NCBI GenBank assembly: GCA_965226805.1
Contig: CBDDDW010000029.1
Location: 248,001-312,000, forward strand
Direction: 5' to 3'
Length of the DNA stretch: 64,000 nt
DNA from: CBDDDW01 sp965226805
GTDB taxonomy: Bacteria; Chloroflexota; Dehalococcoidia; Lucifugimonadales; JAGWBF01
In this document: positions 7,808-16,914 of the stretch, one piece after another
How positions within the stretch are numbered: position 1 is the first letter of the stretch
Layout: every line of letters starts with the position of its first letter
The notes under the pieces: model-generated
Told to the model about the DNA's origin: nothing
The model's database searches: none
The model's input: only the letters and a program-made list of their open reading frames with translations
Made by a program: the position numbers and the translations under genes

Positions 7808-8932
7808 TCAGCAGCGCAGCTCCTGGGGTGTGGCGTAGAGCAGCTCCAGTATGGTGCCCAACTCGGGCGGGCACACGGATCCCGGCCACTTGCTAAGACT
7901 TTCCAGTGGGACCGGCTCTCCCAGGTCCTTAAGCGCCTCCTGCACGGGCTCGGTCAACAGCTCTCGGGTCACCGGCCCGTCCACGGCCTTGGTTACGTCC
8001 GGCCTGTAGCAGGCGACCGCAGCGGGGGTGATGTCGAGATCTGAAGGGGGGCGCTCCAGCAGATGGATCGCCGAATCCAGCAACACGGCCGGTAAATATC
8101 TAAGGGACAGCCCGCCCAAAACGATCGACTGGCCATAAAAACGCCCAGCGTGGCTCGCAAGACCGATGGGTGTACCATCGCCTGACACCACCACGGTGCC
8201 CCGTTGGTAAGAGAGTGTGTAGTCCCTGTGCAGCGCGAAGAGATGGTCCGGCGCGTTGAGACTGGGGCTTGCGTAGGTCTCCTTCACTACGAGCTCACCG
8301 CCGTCCTCTTCACGGATCAGGAGCAAAACTGGCTCCCCATGCGCTACCCTGCCCCGGTACCTAGGTGCCACGGCCAAGTCCTCGGCCTCGATGGTGAGCA
8401 GCGCCGCGCCAGTGCGGGGATCGAAACGCTCAAGCTCAGCGGTGAATACACCCCGGCCGGACACCTCTACAGACAGCGAAACGATCTCCCACCTGTGATC
8501 GAGCACGGTGAGCACAGCGCCATCGGCGACGACCAGCCCCTGCTGGTCCCTAGTGCGGCCGCTGGCCCGCTCGACGCTCACGCGCACCACGGCGTCCCGC
8601 CAAGCTTCGACGGATGCTGGCAGTGCGGGCGGCGGCAGATCGGGGTAGGCCACAACCTCCGCCGAAGGGCTTTCTGTTGGGTAGGGGATGGGAGTAGTGT
8701 TTGAGAACGGTGTGGACGTCGGCCTCCTCGTCAGGTCGGCGGTAGGGGTAGGGGTCGACTCCGGGGCGTGGTAGGTGCAGGCGTTCACGAGGGCACTGGA
8801 CAACGGTGGCGTGCCCTCTTCCGAAGACGGCTGCGTACTCATAATCTGTCGGGTTGCAGATGGCGTGGCGGTGGAGCAGGCGGCCAGTACAAGCACCGCT
8901 AACCCAAGGATGCTGTGGATCAGGGGTGACAT
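7808..8932 (-). CDS. Lipoprotein with a degenerate trypsin-like (S1) protease domain
   Basis: The start at 8932 is chosen over the longer frame to 9016 because the protein then begins with a textbook lipoprotein signal (HSILGLAVLVLAAC) and a GGAAG sits upstream. A long Ser/Thr/Pro linker occupies about 25-95. Residues about 105-290 keep the layout of S1/HtrA-type proteases: the GLVVADGAVLT strand, the DPRTGAALLTIE strand where the catalytic Asp region lies, and RGTVVVSGDGTPIGLAS where GNSGGPV is normally found. The serine of GNSGGP is absent and the histidine context is altered, so it is probably proteolytically dead. Likely a surface-bound binding or scaffold protein. Confidence 0.7.
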   Translation of the reverse strand: MSPLIHSILGLAVLVLAACSTATPSATRQIMSTQPSSEEGTPPLSSALVNACTYHAPESTPTPTADLTRRPTSTPFSNTTPIPYPTESPSAEVVAYPDLPPPALPASVEAWRDAVVRVSVERASGRTRDQQGLVVADGAVLTVLDHRWEIVSLSVEVSGRGVFTAELERFDPRTGAALLTIEAEDLAVAPRYRGRVAHGEPVLLLIREEDGGELVVKETYASPSLNAPDHLFALHRDYTLSYQRGTVVVSGDGTPIGLASHAGRFYGQSIVLGGLSLRYLPAVLLDSAIHLLERPPSDLDITPAAVACYRPDVTKAVDGPVTRELLTEPVQEALKDLGEPVPLESLSKWPGSVCPPELGTILELLYATPQELRC

Positions 8933-9043
8933 GATCTTACTTCCACGCAACTCTTCTACCCTCCTTACATACGCCGCCGAGGCCCTCACGCTTCTCATTA
9001 CTCCACCAGGGCACACCAGCGGGCCTTCTTATGTCCAGATGCA

Positions 9044-10483
9044 CTAGAAGCACGGCCTCCATTCGACATCCAACGGCCAGGGTATGAACAGGATGGTTCG
9101 GCCGCTTTCGGCCGTGAATACTGCCATGTTATCGTTGACCAGTTCCATGATGCCCACACTATCGGCGGGAGCCCAATCCAGTGGCGGATTGCCGCTACCG
9201 TCGCTCAGCATTGGATCGGCCATCCAGAGTCGCCCATCGAAGCGAGCGTCGCGGATACCGCAGTGGATGTATAACGTGTATGGATAGCCTGTCCCAATCT
9301 CCACGCCCGGTCCTTGTGGTGGCTCCTCAGGGCGATCCCGCTCCATTGTCGGCATCGGTGTCGGCGTTGGCGTGGGAGGTGGATCGAGCTGGGTTATCGT
9401 CGACAGCGGTTTGGGCTCAGGGTCGACATATTCGGCTTTGAGGTGGAAACACGTCCGGCCGATTCCGTGGCCCCAGGCCGTGTCCGAAAATTCGCGACGT
9501 GGGTCCCTGGATTTGTCGGTATTGGTGGAGAACACTGCGCATAGCTCATAATCCGCGTCACCCAACGCATTGTATTCGTACCGATCGTTCGACTCCGGAT
9601 CGTTTACCGACCTGATGGTGAATCTGGACCCTGACATGTCCTCGAAGCTCCCGGGCAGTGTCCCGTTGAGATTCCAATAGGTATTTACGTTTCTGGCAAT
9701 CCTACTCAGATTGGAAACTCGCTCTTGATCAAGCCTAAGGTCCCGTTGCTCCCCCGGCGTGCCGAACAGGAACATCGAATATCCCAGGGCAGCCACGACC
9801 ACTATTACCACTGCGCCCAAAAGTGCTCGTAGGGCTGATTTCGCGCTAGCATCCGCAACCGAGGTCTCGGTACGTTTCATCTCCCACATGTAGAACCCGA
9901 ATATGAAGGTGGTTATCAGGAGGATGACGCCGCCTTTCAAAAAGAATCGTAGGGTCGGGTCGCCCATTAGCAGATTGGCCAGGAGCGCAATGACGTCCCC
10001 AAGGATGATGCCCGCCCCAATTACAAGCGTGAGGTAGGTCAGCCACCGCCGCACCAGGGACAGCCGCTTGTCAGGGTCCAGCGCCACCTCGGTCCTCAGC
10101 CGTTTCATCAGGAACAGGTAAAGGGGGAAGCTAACGATGACCGAGGCTATGGAGGTTGCCTCTCCCCTTGATGGAAATCGGTCACGAAAATCGAGGGCAT
10201 CGGGGAATGTGTAGTCGATGAGACCAAAGACCAGGTGGCTGAAGCTGACGGCAGAGACGTATAGGGCAATAAACGAGATCAGGTAGAGAAACGCTTCGCG
10301 AGCATGAACGTATGGAGTTGGCCGAGGCACTGCCAAGGGGTAGTCTAGGTCCGCGAAGACCGATAGCCCCTTTGTTACCTCGTCATCCTGCCACCCCGCT
10401 TGGGCCAAGACCTCCCGTATGGCGTCCTTAGACTGTCCCCGTTCCAGCGATTCTTTGATGAATGAGCGAAGTTCGTTATTCAT
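9044..10483 (-). CDS. Multi-spanning membrane protein, DUF5671-like, with extracytoplasmic C-terminal domain
   Basis: Residues 1-45 form a short helical unit (LERGQSKDAIREVLAQAGWQ) of a kind often found before DUF5671-type membrane domains. About 60-250 contain five hydrophobic segments: FLYLISFIALYVSAV, the SIASVIVSFPLYLFL region, LTYLTLVIGAGIILGDVIAL, GGVILLITTFIFGFY, and LLGAVVIVVVAALGYSMFLFG. After it come about 125 residues with the NVNTYWNLNGTLP pattern of pseudopilin-like or sensor domains, a TP linker (PPPTPTPTPMP) and a final 80-residue domain. It is the only integral membrane protein of the island and could anchor or assemble the secreted partners. That role is inference. Confidence 0.7.
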   Translation of the reverse strand: MNNELRSFIKESLERGQSKDAIREVLAQAGWQDDEVTKGLSVFADLDYPLAVPRPTPYVHAREAFLYLISFIALYVSAVSFSHLVFGLIDYTFPDALDFRDRFPSRGEATSIASVIVSFPLYLFLMKRLRTEVALDPDKRLSLVRRWLTYLTLVIGAGIILGDVIALLANLLMGDPTLRFFLKGGVILLITTFIFGFYMWEMKRTETSVADASAKSALRALLGAVVIVVVAALGYSMFLFGTPGEQRDLRLDQERVSNLSRIARNVNTYWNLNGTLPGSFEDMSGSRFTIRSVNDPESNDRYEYNALGDADYELCAVFSTNTDKSRDPRREFSDTAWGHGIGRTCFHLKAEYVDPEPKPLSTITQLDPPPTPTPTPMPTMERDRPEEPPQGPGVEIGTGYPYTLYIHCGIRDARFDGRLWMADPMLSDGSGNPPLDWAPADSVGIMELVNDNMAVFTAESGRTILFIPWPLDVEWRPCF

Positions 10484-10777
10484 TTCTCTAACCTCGGTGC
10501 CCGGATAGCCCCGAATTCGTAGGATATTGCCTCACAAGTCCACATTCCTCCTTCAGGGCTATCGCCGTGATCCGAGAATGCTACTGTGTGGGGCAGGCCG
10601 GACTTCCGCTCAATAAATTAACGGCGCCCCCGTCCCACCTGAAGGCACTATAGCCCTGGAAATGGATGCAGGAGACGAGAATAGCCATAGAGTCCGGCGG
10701 GAGGTACGCAGAAGTTGCCCTAGCCAATGACTGTACCCTGGCTCCCCTTCCCACAGTAATCACCTCGCGTGAACACA

Positions 10778-11470
10778 TTACTGGAGTTGCCCCAAGAGCT
10801 CTTTCATCGGGATATCCTTGATTGGTCCCTGTGCAACATCACCCCTGACAACTAGATGCATCCTCGGGTAGAGCCCTTGCGGCTCCACATTGTGAGCGGC
10901 ACTGCCAGGCCCTCCTTTTGCTAGGAATACAATGACCCGAGTACCCTCTTCGAAGACGTCACTCCACCCATAGACGTGAGCGGTGTCACCAACTCGTCCG
11001 CCCACGAACGAAAACTTGAGGGTGTCCACAACGGACTTCCCTTTGAAGACTCGCTTCACCGAAAGCTGGACAGGTGTACGAATGTGGATGGCTAGGTCTT
11101 TCACGACTTCTCGCTTGATAGTACCCGGAGCAGCATTATCGACGGTGGACCACCGCGCAGGATACAGTTCGTCTATTACGCCCTCTACAACCAGATCCGA
11201 GCGCTCCAATGCTGACGAGAAGTCATCAGGTTGCCCTATGTATACATCAATCAATATTACATTCGCTGCTCCTTCCGTGTACATAGGAAGGCCACGCTTG
11301 TCAGATTCCTTCTCCTGTATGAACGGCGTTCCAGTTGTTGTGGCCTGTTGAGTCTGGGCGCTGGAACCTGACGAATTCTTGGCGGATGTGGGGGTCGATT
11401 CCTCGTCTCCGCAGGCGGCAACGATGAGCAGGACGGTGGCAAGGGACGCAATGAGGACGGCATATCTCAT
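10778..11470 (-). CDS. Lipoprotein of unknown function
   Basis: The ATG at 11470 overlaps the stop of the upstream gene in an ATGA arrangement, so the two are translationally coupled; the longer frame to 11593 has no signal. The product is 230 residues: type II signal peptide (VLLIVAACGDEE), a Ser/Thr/Gln-rich linker to about 55, and one domain at 70-230. That domain contains SALERSDLVVEGVIDELYPARW, TPVQLSVKRVFKGKSV, and GTRVIVFLAKGG, a layout seen in uncharacterised exported proteins that resemble OB-like or TIMP-like folds. Exact family not known. Outer-surface anchored. Confidence 0.7.
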   Translation of the reverse strand: MRYAVLIASLATVLLIVAACGDEESTPTSAKNSSGSSAQTQQATTTGTPFIQEKESDKRGLPMYTEGAANVILIDVYIGQPDDFSSALERSDLVVEGVIDELYPARWSTVDNAAPGTIKREVVKDLAIHIRTPVQLSVKRVFKGKSVVDTLKFSFVGGRVGDTAHVYGWSDVFEEGTRVIVFLAKGGPGSAAHNVEPQGLYPRMHLVVRGDVAQGPIKDIPMKELLGQLQ

Positions 11471-13407
11471 TCGAGCACTTCCAACTCGTGGGACTCGGTT
11501 ACAAGCTTCTCGGGCGGGTCCAGATTCAACACGCCACGCACCAAGTAGGTGCCTGGGGGAACGGGCTCTCCCCGGTTGTCTATCTGCTCCCACTTGCCGA
11601 CGAACTCCAGCTCCTCACCGGGTTCCAGGGTCTCGGGATCAAGCGACAGGAGGGTGATCTTGGCGCACATCCAGTGCCATACCAACTCTCCGTCAGGAGT
11701 CGAGACGACTAAGTCATAGGCGGGCAAGCCCCCGAGAAGAAAGCTCACCGGCCCATCACCGACGTTCCGCAACGTCAGCTTCATCCGCACCGTCTCTCCG
11801 TATGGGGCCTGGGGCACCAACTCCAGTGAGTAGTCAATGGTGCTGAGGAACGCTTCGTCCGGGGGCTCCCCACGGTCAAGCGGCCACTGGCGAATGCCGT
11901 TACATCCAATCTCGATGACAACGGCTCCTCGTGGGACATCCACAGTCGCTAGTGTAGCCTCCATCTCCTCACGCCCCCAGCGCCTTGGGTACATGACGAT
12001 CTCAATGCGGTTCTTCCCCTCGTCCAGGTCGGTGTACACGATGCCTGGGACCTGAGAGATGGCACCACTCAGAGTCCTATGCCAAGCGTCCAGATGGTCC
12101 ATGCTGTAATCGCCCTCTAGCACCCGGACCTCGCGGCCTGCAAGAAAATCCGGGCCGAACTCCTCCGTTAAGGCCCGCTCTGCCTCCGCTTTCATCGAGG
12201 CATCCTGAAGGTAGATGTACACGATGTTCTGGTCTGAATCTCGGAAGGCCCCTCCAAACCCGGGAGCCCGCTCTGCAATCCGGGCCATAGGGTCCTTGGC
12301 GATGTTCTTCAGCGCTTCGAGGACGGCAGGTTCCGCCGGTAGGGCACTCGACACCATGGACGCCACAATGGGGTCCGTCATGATGCCCCGCCAGAGCTCA
12401 CCCGACTCCAGCCAGAACGACCGCACCACCGAAGTGCCGTCGGCCAGCCGGAAGCCGACAGAATAGGGTGGCCTTCCTCGATCCCGGCTTTCCTGGTCTA
12501 CCGGAGACCCAAGCACGGTTTCGACGAAGCGCTTGACGACGCGTTCGTCGTCTATTGTGCCTAGGACCGTCCTTGCGTCCTTTGGGCTGAGGATGTCGAT
12601 GGCCGTAACCTTCCCTCGAATGTCCAGCAGGTCCTCGCCAATCTTGGCAGCAGGGTTCGTGTCCGCCTCGAACAGGGTGGTCTCGCCGTCCTGTAATGTC
12701 GCGAGGCGAAACTCTGGCGAGTAGCCCTTTACGGCATATATAAGCGTGCCTGGGTTCAGGTAGGTGGAGTCGCCGTCCTGATAGCGGTAGTTGATCCCCA
12801 CGTATCCGTCGCCTCTGAAGGCGATCCGGTAGAGCTCGGGTCCCAGGTGCTCTTTGGTGAGTTCACCCTCTATACTGATAGTGTTGGGTCCTACAACCCT
12901 CCACCTTGCCGTGTTGGAGATACCGCCGAACCGGACGGAGGGGATCCATTCGATGACGTTCTCGCGAGGCCGGGCGTCTTCGTCACTCAGGAGGACTTCC
13001 ATGATGCCATCCATCGCGGCGGCGTCCCCAAGGACCCCACCCAGCCGGGCAGGTCCGTTGTCACTCCCGTCGTGTCTATCGATGGTCCTTCCATCACGGT
13101 CCAGCACGGCCTGGGAGCCCGAGGGGACGTGTGTGACGTAGGCGACCTTGCCTGAAAACTCCGGCGACAGACCCTCCACGAAGGCCACCACTAGGCCCGC
13201 GCCCAGGTCCAGCCTGTAGTTCTTGGAGGCTGGTGCCGGCGTGATCGAGCCGGGGAGCATCGGAGTCGGTGTTGGTGTTGGCATCTGCTGGGTCTGGGAG
13301 TCGCGAACTATTGCCTCCTGAGTAGCTGGGGCGAACGAATTCGCATCTCCACAGGCGGCCAATGCAAGGGCCACTAACCCCACAACCAGGGGCATCAGAC
13401 GAAGCAA
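11467..13407 (-). CDS. Large lipoprotein: shared island module plus BsuPI-like domain
   Basis: First gene of the lipoprotein island, starting only 43 bases from the IS3-family element. The TTG start at 13407 is favoured because AGGAAG lies six bases upstream. Order along 646 residues: signal peptide with lipobox LALAAC; linker with PTPTPTP and LPGSITP; shared module about 65-250 (VVAFVEGL, YVTHVPSGSQAVLDRDG, GPELYRIAF, YLNPGTLIYAVKGYS); blocks IGEDLLDIRGKV and RLADGTSVVRSFWLESGEL to about 370; a segment at 385-520 with VPGIVYTDLDEGKNRIEI that resembles prodomain-like regions of Chloroflexota S1 proteases; and a C-terminal BsuPI-like sandwich about 530-645. It is a close paralogue of the 5288-7168 protein over the first 370 residues. 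Confidence 0.8.
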   Translation of the reverse strand: MLRLMPLVVGLVALALAACGDANSFAPATQEAIVRDSQTQQMPTPTPTPMLPGSITPAPASKNYRLDLGAGLVVAFVEGLSPEFSGKVAYVTHVPSGSQAVLDRDGRTIDRHDGSDNGPARLGGVLGDAAAMDGIMEVLLSDEDARPRENVIEWIPSVRFGGISNTARWRVVGPNTISIEGELTKEHLGPELYRIAFRGDGYVGINYRYQDGDSTYLNPGTLIYAVKGYSPEFRLATLQDGETTLFEADTNPAAKIGEDLLDIRGKVTAIDILSPKDARTVLGTIDDERVVKRFVETVLGSPVDQESRDRGRPPYSVGFRLADGTSVVRSFWLESGELWRGIMTDPIVASMVSSALPAEPAVLEALKNIAKDPMARIAERAPGFGGAFRDSDQNIVYIYLQDASMKAEAERALTEEFGPDFLAGREVRVLEGDYSMDHLDAWHRTLSGAISQVPGIVYTDLDEGKNRIEIVMYPRRWGREEMEATLATVDVPRGAVVIEIGCNGIRQWPLDRGEPPDEAFLSTIDYSLELVPQAPYGETVRMKLTLRNVGDGPVSFLLGGLPAYDLVVSTPDGELVWHWMCAKITLLSLDPETLEPGEELEFVGKWEQIDNRGEPVPPGTYLVRGVLNLDPPEKLVTESHELEVLE

Positions 13408-13458
13408 GATGTTCTTCCTTTGAACGGAGTCTTGATTATTTCCTTCAAGTGTTGGGTG

Positions 13459-14478
13459 TCAGCGGTTTTGGACAGTTCTGGGTCCGAGAGATTGGGGTGA
13501 AGAAGCTCCTGGTTTGAGGGTTTCTCTGACCTCCTGATTGTACCGCCTCCGCCGGTCAAAAGTCTCTCGCTGTACCTCCTTCCTCTGGGCTAGAATTGTC
13601 TCCAGACGGCCTTCCAGCACGTCAGCCGGAGTTACAACCCTGAGCGCCTGATGATATCTTCGGTAGTTGTAGAACTCGACGAAGTCCCGGATGGCCGCCT
13701 CCAGGTCTTCCACCACCTCGTATGGCACCTGGTTAATGTCGTCTTTCAGGGTTCGGTGATATCTCTCCAGCGTCCCGTTGGTCTGAGGGTGATAGGGTGC
13801 TGCCAGGACGTGGCGAATGCCCACCACCCGCATGTACTCGCGGAAGGCCCGCGATACATAACCTGAGCCATTATCTGAGAGGAGCTTGGTCCGATCCTCC
13901 AGAGGTACATCAGTCATACCAGTAGAGTCAACAGCTTCCTGGACCACCTCTATGAGGGAGTTGGCCGTCATGTCCCGTTGCACCTTCCAGGCCAAGATGA
14001 ACCGGGAGTAGTCGTCCATCACCGTCACGAGGTAGTAGTAGCCCCATCCCACTACACGGAAGTAGGAGGCATCGGTGGCCCACAGCTGGTGGGGCCCTGT
14101 GGTCTTGTGCTGGTACTCTTTGCTCGCTGCCAACTGGTATTCGATCCGTTTCACCAGACCCTCCCGTCTCAGAATACGATAGACTGTGGAGGCGGAGACC
14201 GATAGGCCTCTGTGGTCGGTGAGCGAAGCCGCCAACTGCCGGCTTCGCCAGGTCGGCATCCCACGGGCTGCCGCCAGCACTACTGCCTCCTCTTCTGGAC
14301 GCAGGCGATTCCAGGGCCTCTCAGTTCCTTCCGTACCCTCCCAACTACCCTGCCGGTGCCTCCACCTCCACCAATAATACGTGCTCCTGGAAATGCCAAG
14401 CTCCCTGAGTCGCCTGTTCTTCCCTCTACCATGTCGCTCCACCTCAGCCACGACCTTCGATTGTTCCACTACGCTCAT
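13459..14478 (-). CDS. IS3-family transposase OrfB (DDE integrase domain)
   Basis: Catalytic part of the transposase. HTH_21-like segment at about 55-110, then an rve-type integrase core with D136 (ATDAS), D202 (LSDNGSG) and E238 (TLERY); the D-35-E spacing is classic. Length 339 is normal. It overlaps orfA by an ATGA, which suggests coupled translation rather than the frameshift used by many IS3 members. Compared with copy 2 it reads T instead of K just before the catalytic LE motif and E instead of A in LE(T/A)ILAQ. The change close to the active site may or may not matter. Confidence 0.95.
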   Translation of the reverse strand: MSVVEQSKVVAEVERHGRGKNRRLRELGISRSTYYWWRWRHRQGSWEGTEGTERPWNRLRPEEEAVVLAAARGMPTWRSRQLAASLTDHRGLSVSASTVYRILRREGLVKRIEYQLAASKEYQHKTTGPHQLWATDASYFRVVGWGYYYLVTVMDDYSRFILAWKVQRDMTANSLIEVVQEAVDSTGMTDVPLEDRTKLLSDNGSGYVSRAFREYMRVVGIRHVLAAPYHPQTNGTLERYHRTLKDDINQVPYEVVEDLEAAIRDFVEFYNYRRYHQALRVVTPADVLEGRLETILAQRKEVQRETFDRRRRYNQEVRETLKPGASSPQSLGPRTVQNR

Positions 14479-14879
14479 GCGACGGTGCCGTTGTCGTGTA
14501 GGGGCGGCAGAGCTGTTTTTTTGAAGCGGTGCAACTCCAGGGACAACTCACCCACCAGCTGCTTCAGTTCTCTGTTCTCCCGCTTGAGCTGCTCTATCTC
14601 TTGCCGGGTCGCATCACGCACACTGTCCCGAGTCAACCTCTCCTTCCCAGCTTCCATGAACCCCTTCGTCCAGGCGTAGTAGGAGTGGGGTTTGATTCCT
14701 TCCCGTCGGCACAGGTCATTAACGGTAGTCTCCCGTCTGAACCCCTCCAAGACGATGCGGATCTTCTCTTCAGGGGTATACTTACGGCGGGTCGCTGCAC
14801 GGACCTGACGCACGAAGCTTCGTGTCTCCTGGCTTCGCTCCTCAGCTTGGCTGGCCTGATCCTCTACCTGGGTCATCAA
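14475..14879 (-). CDS. IS3-family transposase OrfA (HTH, DNA binding)
   Basis: 134 residues. Helix-turn-helix of the HTH_Tnp_1 type at about 30-80 (KYTPEEKIRIVLEGFR, VNDLCRREGI, YYAWTKGF), followed by a leucine-zipper-like coiled coil at 88-120 (IEQLKRENRELKQLVGELSLE). It binds the element ends together with OrfB. Only copy 1 has this gene; copy 2 lacks it. Confidence 0.93.
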   Translation of the reverse strand: MMTQVEDQASQAEERSQETRSFVRQVRAATRRKYTPEEKIRIVLEGFRRETTVNDLCRREGIKPHSYYAWTKGFMEAGKERLTRDSVRDATRQEIEQLKRENRELKQLVGELSLELHRFKKTALPPLHDNGTVA

Positions 14880-14988
14880 TGACTCCTTTCACTTAGGGTT
14901 AATCTACCCCTCTGAAGGAGCCTCTACCACCCCCAACCTCTTCGGTTTTCTAGGCCTCAATAGTGTCCAATTGCGCTGACACCCTACA

Positions 14989-15993
14989 GTCGTGGCTGAG
15001 GTGGAGCGACATGGTAGAGGGAAGAACAGGCGACTCAGGGAGCTTGGCATTTCCAGGAGCACGTATTATTGGTGGAGGTGGAGGCACCGGCAGGGTAGTT
15101 GGGAGGGTACGGAAGGAACTGAGAGGCCCTGGAATCGCCTGCGTCCAGAAGAGGAGGCAGTAGTGCTGGCGGCAGCCCGTGGGATGCCGACCTGGCGAAG
15201 CCGGCAGTTGGCGGCTTCGCTCACCGACCACAGAGGCCTATCGGTCTCCGCCTCCACAGTCTATCGTATTCTGAGACGGGAGGGTCTGGTGAAACGGATC
15301 GAATACCAGTTGGCAGCGAGCAAAGAGTACCAGCACAAGACCACAGGGCCCCACCAGCTGTGGGCCACCGATGCCTCCTACTTCCGTGTAGTGGGATGGG
15401 GCTACTACTACCTCGTGACGGTGATGGACGACTACTCCCGGTTCATCTTGGCCTGGAAGGTGCAACGGGACATGACGGCCAACTCCCTCATAGAGGTGGT
15501 CCAGGAAGCTGTTGACTCTACTGGTATGACTGATGTACCTCTGGAGGATCGGACCAAGCTCCTCTCAGATAATGGCTCAGGTTATGTATCGCGGGCCTTC
15601 CGCGAGTACATGCGGGTGGTGGGCATTCGCCACGTCCTGGCAGCACCCTATCACCCTCAGACCAACGGGAAGCTGGAGAGATATCACCGAACCCTGAAAG
15701 ACGACATTAACCAGGTGCCATACGAGGTGGTGGAAGACCTGGAGGCGGCCATCCGGGACTTCGTCGAGTTCTACAACTACCGAAGATATCATCAGGCGCT
15801 CAGGGTTGTAACTCCGGCTGACGTGCTGGAAGGCCGTCTGGAGGCAATTCTAGCCCAGAGGAAGGAGGTACAGCGAGAGACTTTTGACCGGCGGAGGCGG
15901 TACAATCAGGAGGTCAGAGAAACCCTCAAACCAGGAGCTTCTTCACCCCAATCTCTCGGACCCAGAACTGTCCAAAACCGCTGACACCCAACA
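14989..15993 (+). mobile_element. Truncated inverted IS3-family copy (copy 2)
   Basis: Near-identical to the orfB half of copy 1 but on the opposite strand. It starts exactly where the terminal repeat of copy 1 ends, with no orfA and no left terminal repeat, and it keeps the right terminal repeat (TGTCCAAAACCGCTGACACCC, read here to 15993). Together the copies make a ~1-kb inverted repeat with the orfA region as the loop. Confidence 0.85.
14992..15984 (+). CDS. IS3-family transposase OrfB, copy 2 (5' truncated by about 9 codons)
   Basis: 330 residues, starting at a fortuitous GTG; the first nine codons of the intact copy are missing. The DDE triad is complete (ATDAS, LSDNGSG, KLERY). Without orfA and without one terminal repeat it cannot move on its own, but it might be mobilised or pair with copy 1 in homologous recombination. 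The high similarity to copy 1 shows that duplication is recent. Confidence 0.9.
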   Translation: MAEVERHGRGKNRRLRELGISRSTYYWWRWRHRQGSWEGTEGTERPWNRLRPEEEAVVLAAARGMPTWRSRQLAASLTDHRGLSVSASTVYRILRREGLVKRIEYQLAASKEYQHKTTGPHQLWATDASYFRVVGWGYYYLVTVMDDYSRFILAWKVQRDMTANSLIEVVQEAVDSTGMTDVPLEDRTKLLSDNGSGYVSRAFREYMRVVGIRHVLAAPYHPQTNGKLERYHRTLKDDINQVPYEVVEDLEAAIRDFVEFYNYRRYHQALRVVTPADVLEGRLEAILAQRKEVQRETFDRRRRYNQEVRETLKPGASSPQSLGPRTVQNR

Positions 15994-16004
15994 CTATAGG
16001 GTCC

Positions 16005-16712
16005 ATGGAGGAGAAACGGGCGAAGATGCAGGACCAGGAAGTGCGAGCCAGGCTCCGTGCAGAATATGACAAAGGTTTGGAGCCCGCGGTAGTTCTGATA
16101 GGGCCGATGGCTGGTCTGACAGTCGGCGAGGTCAGTAACGGGAGATTAGAGAGCTACATCGGACTGACAATCGGTGATATCGCTGACCAGGAAAGTAAGC
16201 ACGTTATTGATGCCTTGTTAGATATAGCAGTGGCCGACGATCTGCGGACCCAATTCCGCGGCAACTTAGTCCACGGCAACCCCCAGCACACGGCGGAGGT
16301 ACTCAATTCGCCCTATTGCATTCCTGGTCTGTCAGACGGAGGGGCGCACGTCAAATTCGGGACCCTGGGGAACTTCCCGACTGATACACTAACCTGGCTG
16401 GTACGTGACGAGCAGGTGGTGAGTTTAGAAGAGGCTCACCACAAGTTGAGTTACCTCCCGGCCTTCTTTGGTGGATTCCAGGACCGCGGCTCTCTCAGAG
16501 AGGGCGCCCCCGCGGACATCGTGGTGTACGACCTGGAGAAGCTGAAGCTGCTACCCGCCGAGGTTGCCTACGACCTGCCTGGTGGCGACTGGCGGCGGGT
16601 GCAGAAGGCAGAGGGGTATCGTTGGACTTTGGTGAATGGTCAGGTGACTTTTGAAGACGGAGCGCCGACAGGCGCGATGCCGGGCGAGCTCTTGAGGTAT
16701 CACAAGGGCTGA
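16005..16712 (+). pseudogene. C-terminal half of an N-acyl-D-amino-acid deacylase-type amidohydrolase, cut by IS3
   Basis: The 235 residues match the second half of the D-aminoacylase/dihydroorotase-like amidohydrolase family: GLSDGGAHVKF holds the metal-site Asp of the TIM barrel, then LSYLPAFFGGFQDRGSLREGAPADIVVYD, the usual closing beta-sandwich of the family. Full members have about 530-580 residues and carry the HxH metal ligands in the first 100, which are absent here. The frame is open upstream into the IS3 remnant that ends at 15993, so the insertion or a following deletion removed the N-terminal half. The ATG at 16005 is incidental. Not expected to be active. Confidence 0.8.
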
Positions 16713-16914
16713 AGACCCACTGCGTTCCCTCAGGCCAGACGAGGCATGCCTCGCCCCTACAGTCGATTCGGGGAAGGAAAAGAGCGAGCCCCCGGACCTC
16801 ACCGGGGTCTTTCGTCCGAATCCCACCAAGGGGTCTCCCATCGGCTGGACATCGTAATTGGCACGGTCGAAAGATGTCGATTTGTCTACTGCCCCTACGC
16901 GATAGGCGACTACT

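Larger units (their letters stand above)
13450..14988 (-). mobile_element. Complete IS3-family insertion sequence (copy 1)
   Basis: About 1.54 kb with two genes, orfA and orfB. The ends form imperfect terminal inverted repeats: TGTTGGGTGTCAGCGG at 13450 and, reverse-complemented, TGTAGGGTGTCAGCGC ending at 14988; both continue to a TTGGACA block. No clear target-site duplication is seen, since the right end abuts the truncated second copy directly. Confidence 0.85.

Noticed and set aside
10581..10778. 65-codon minus-strand frame after the lipoprotein gene
   Set aside because: No signal peptide, family pattern or clear ribosome site; taken as non-coding.
13450..15993. Composite transposon made of two IS3 copies
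   Set aside because: The copies abut each other with no cargo between, and one lacks a terminal repeat.
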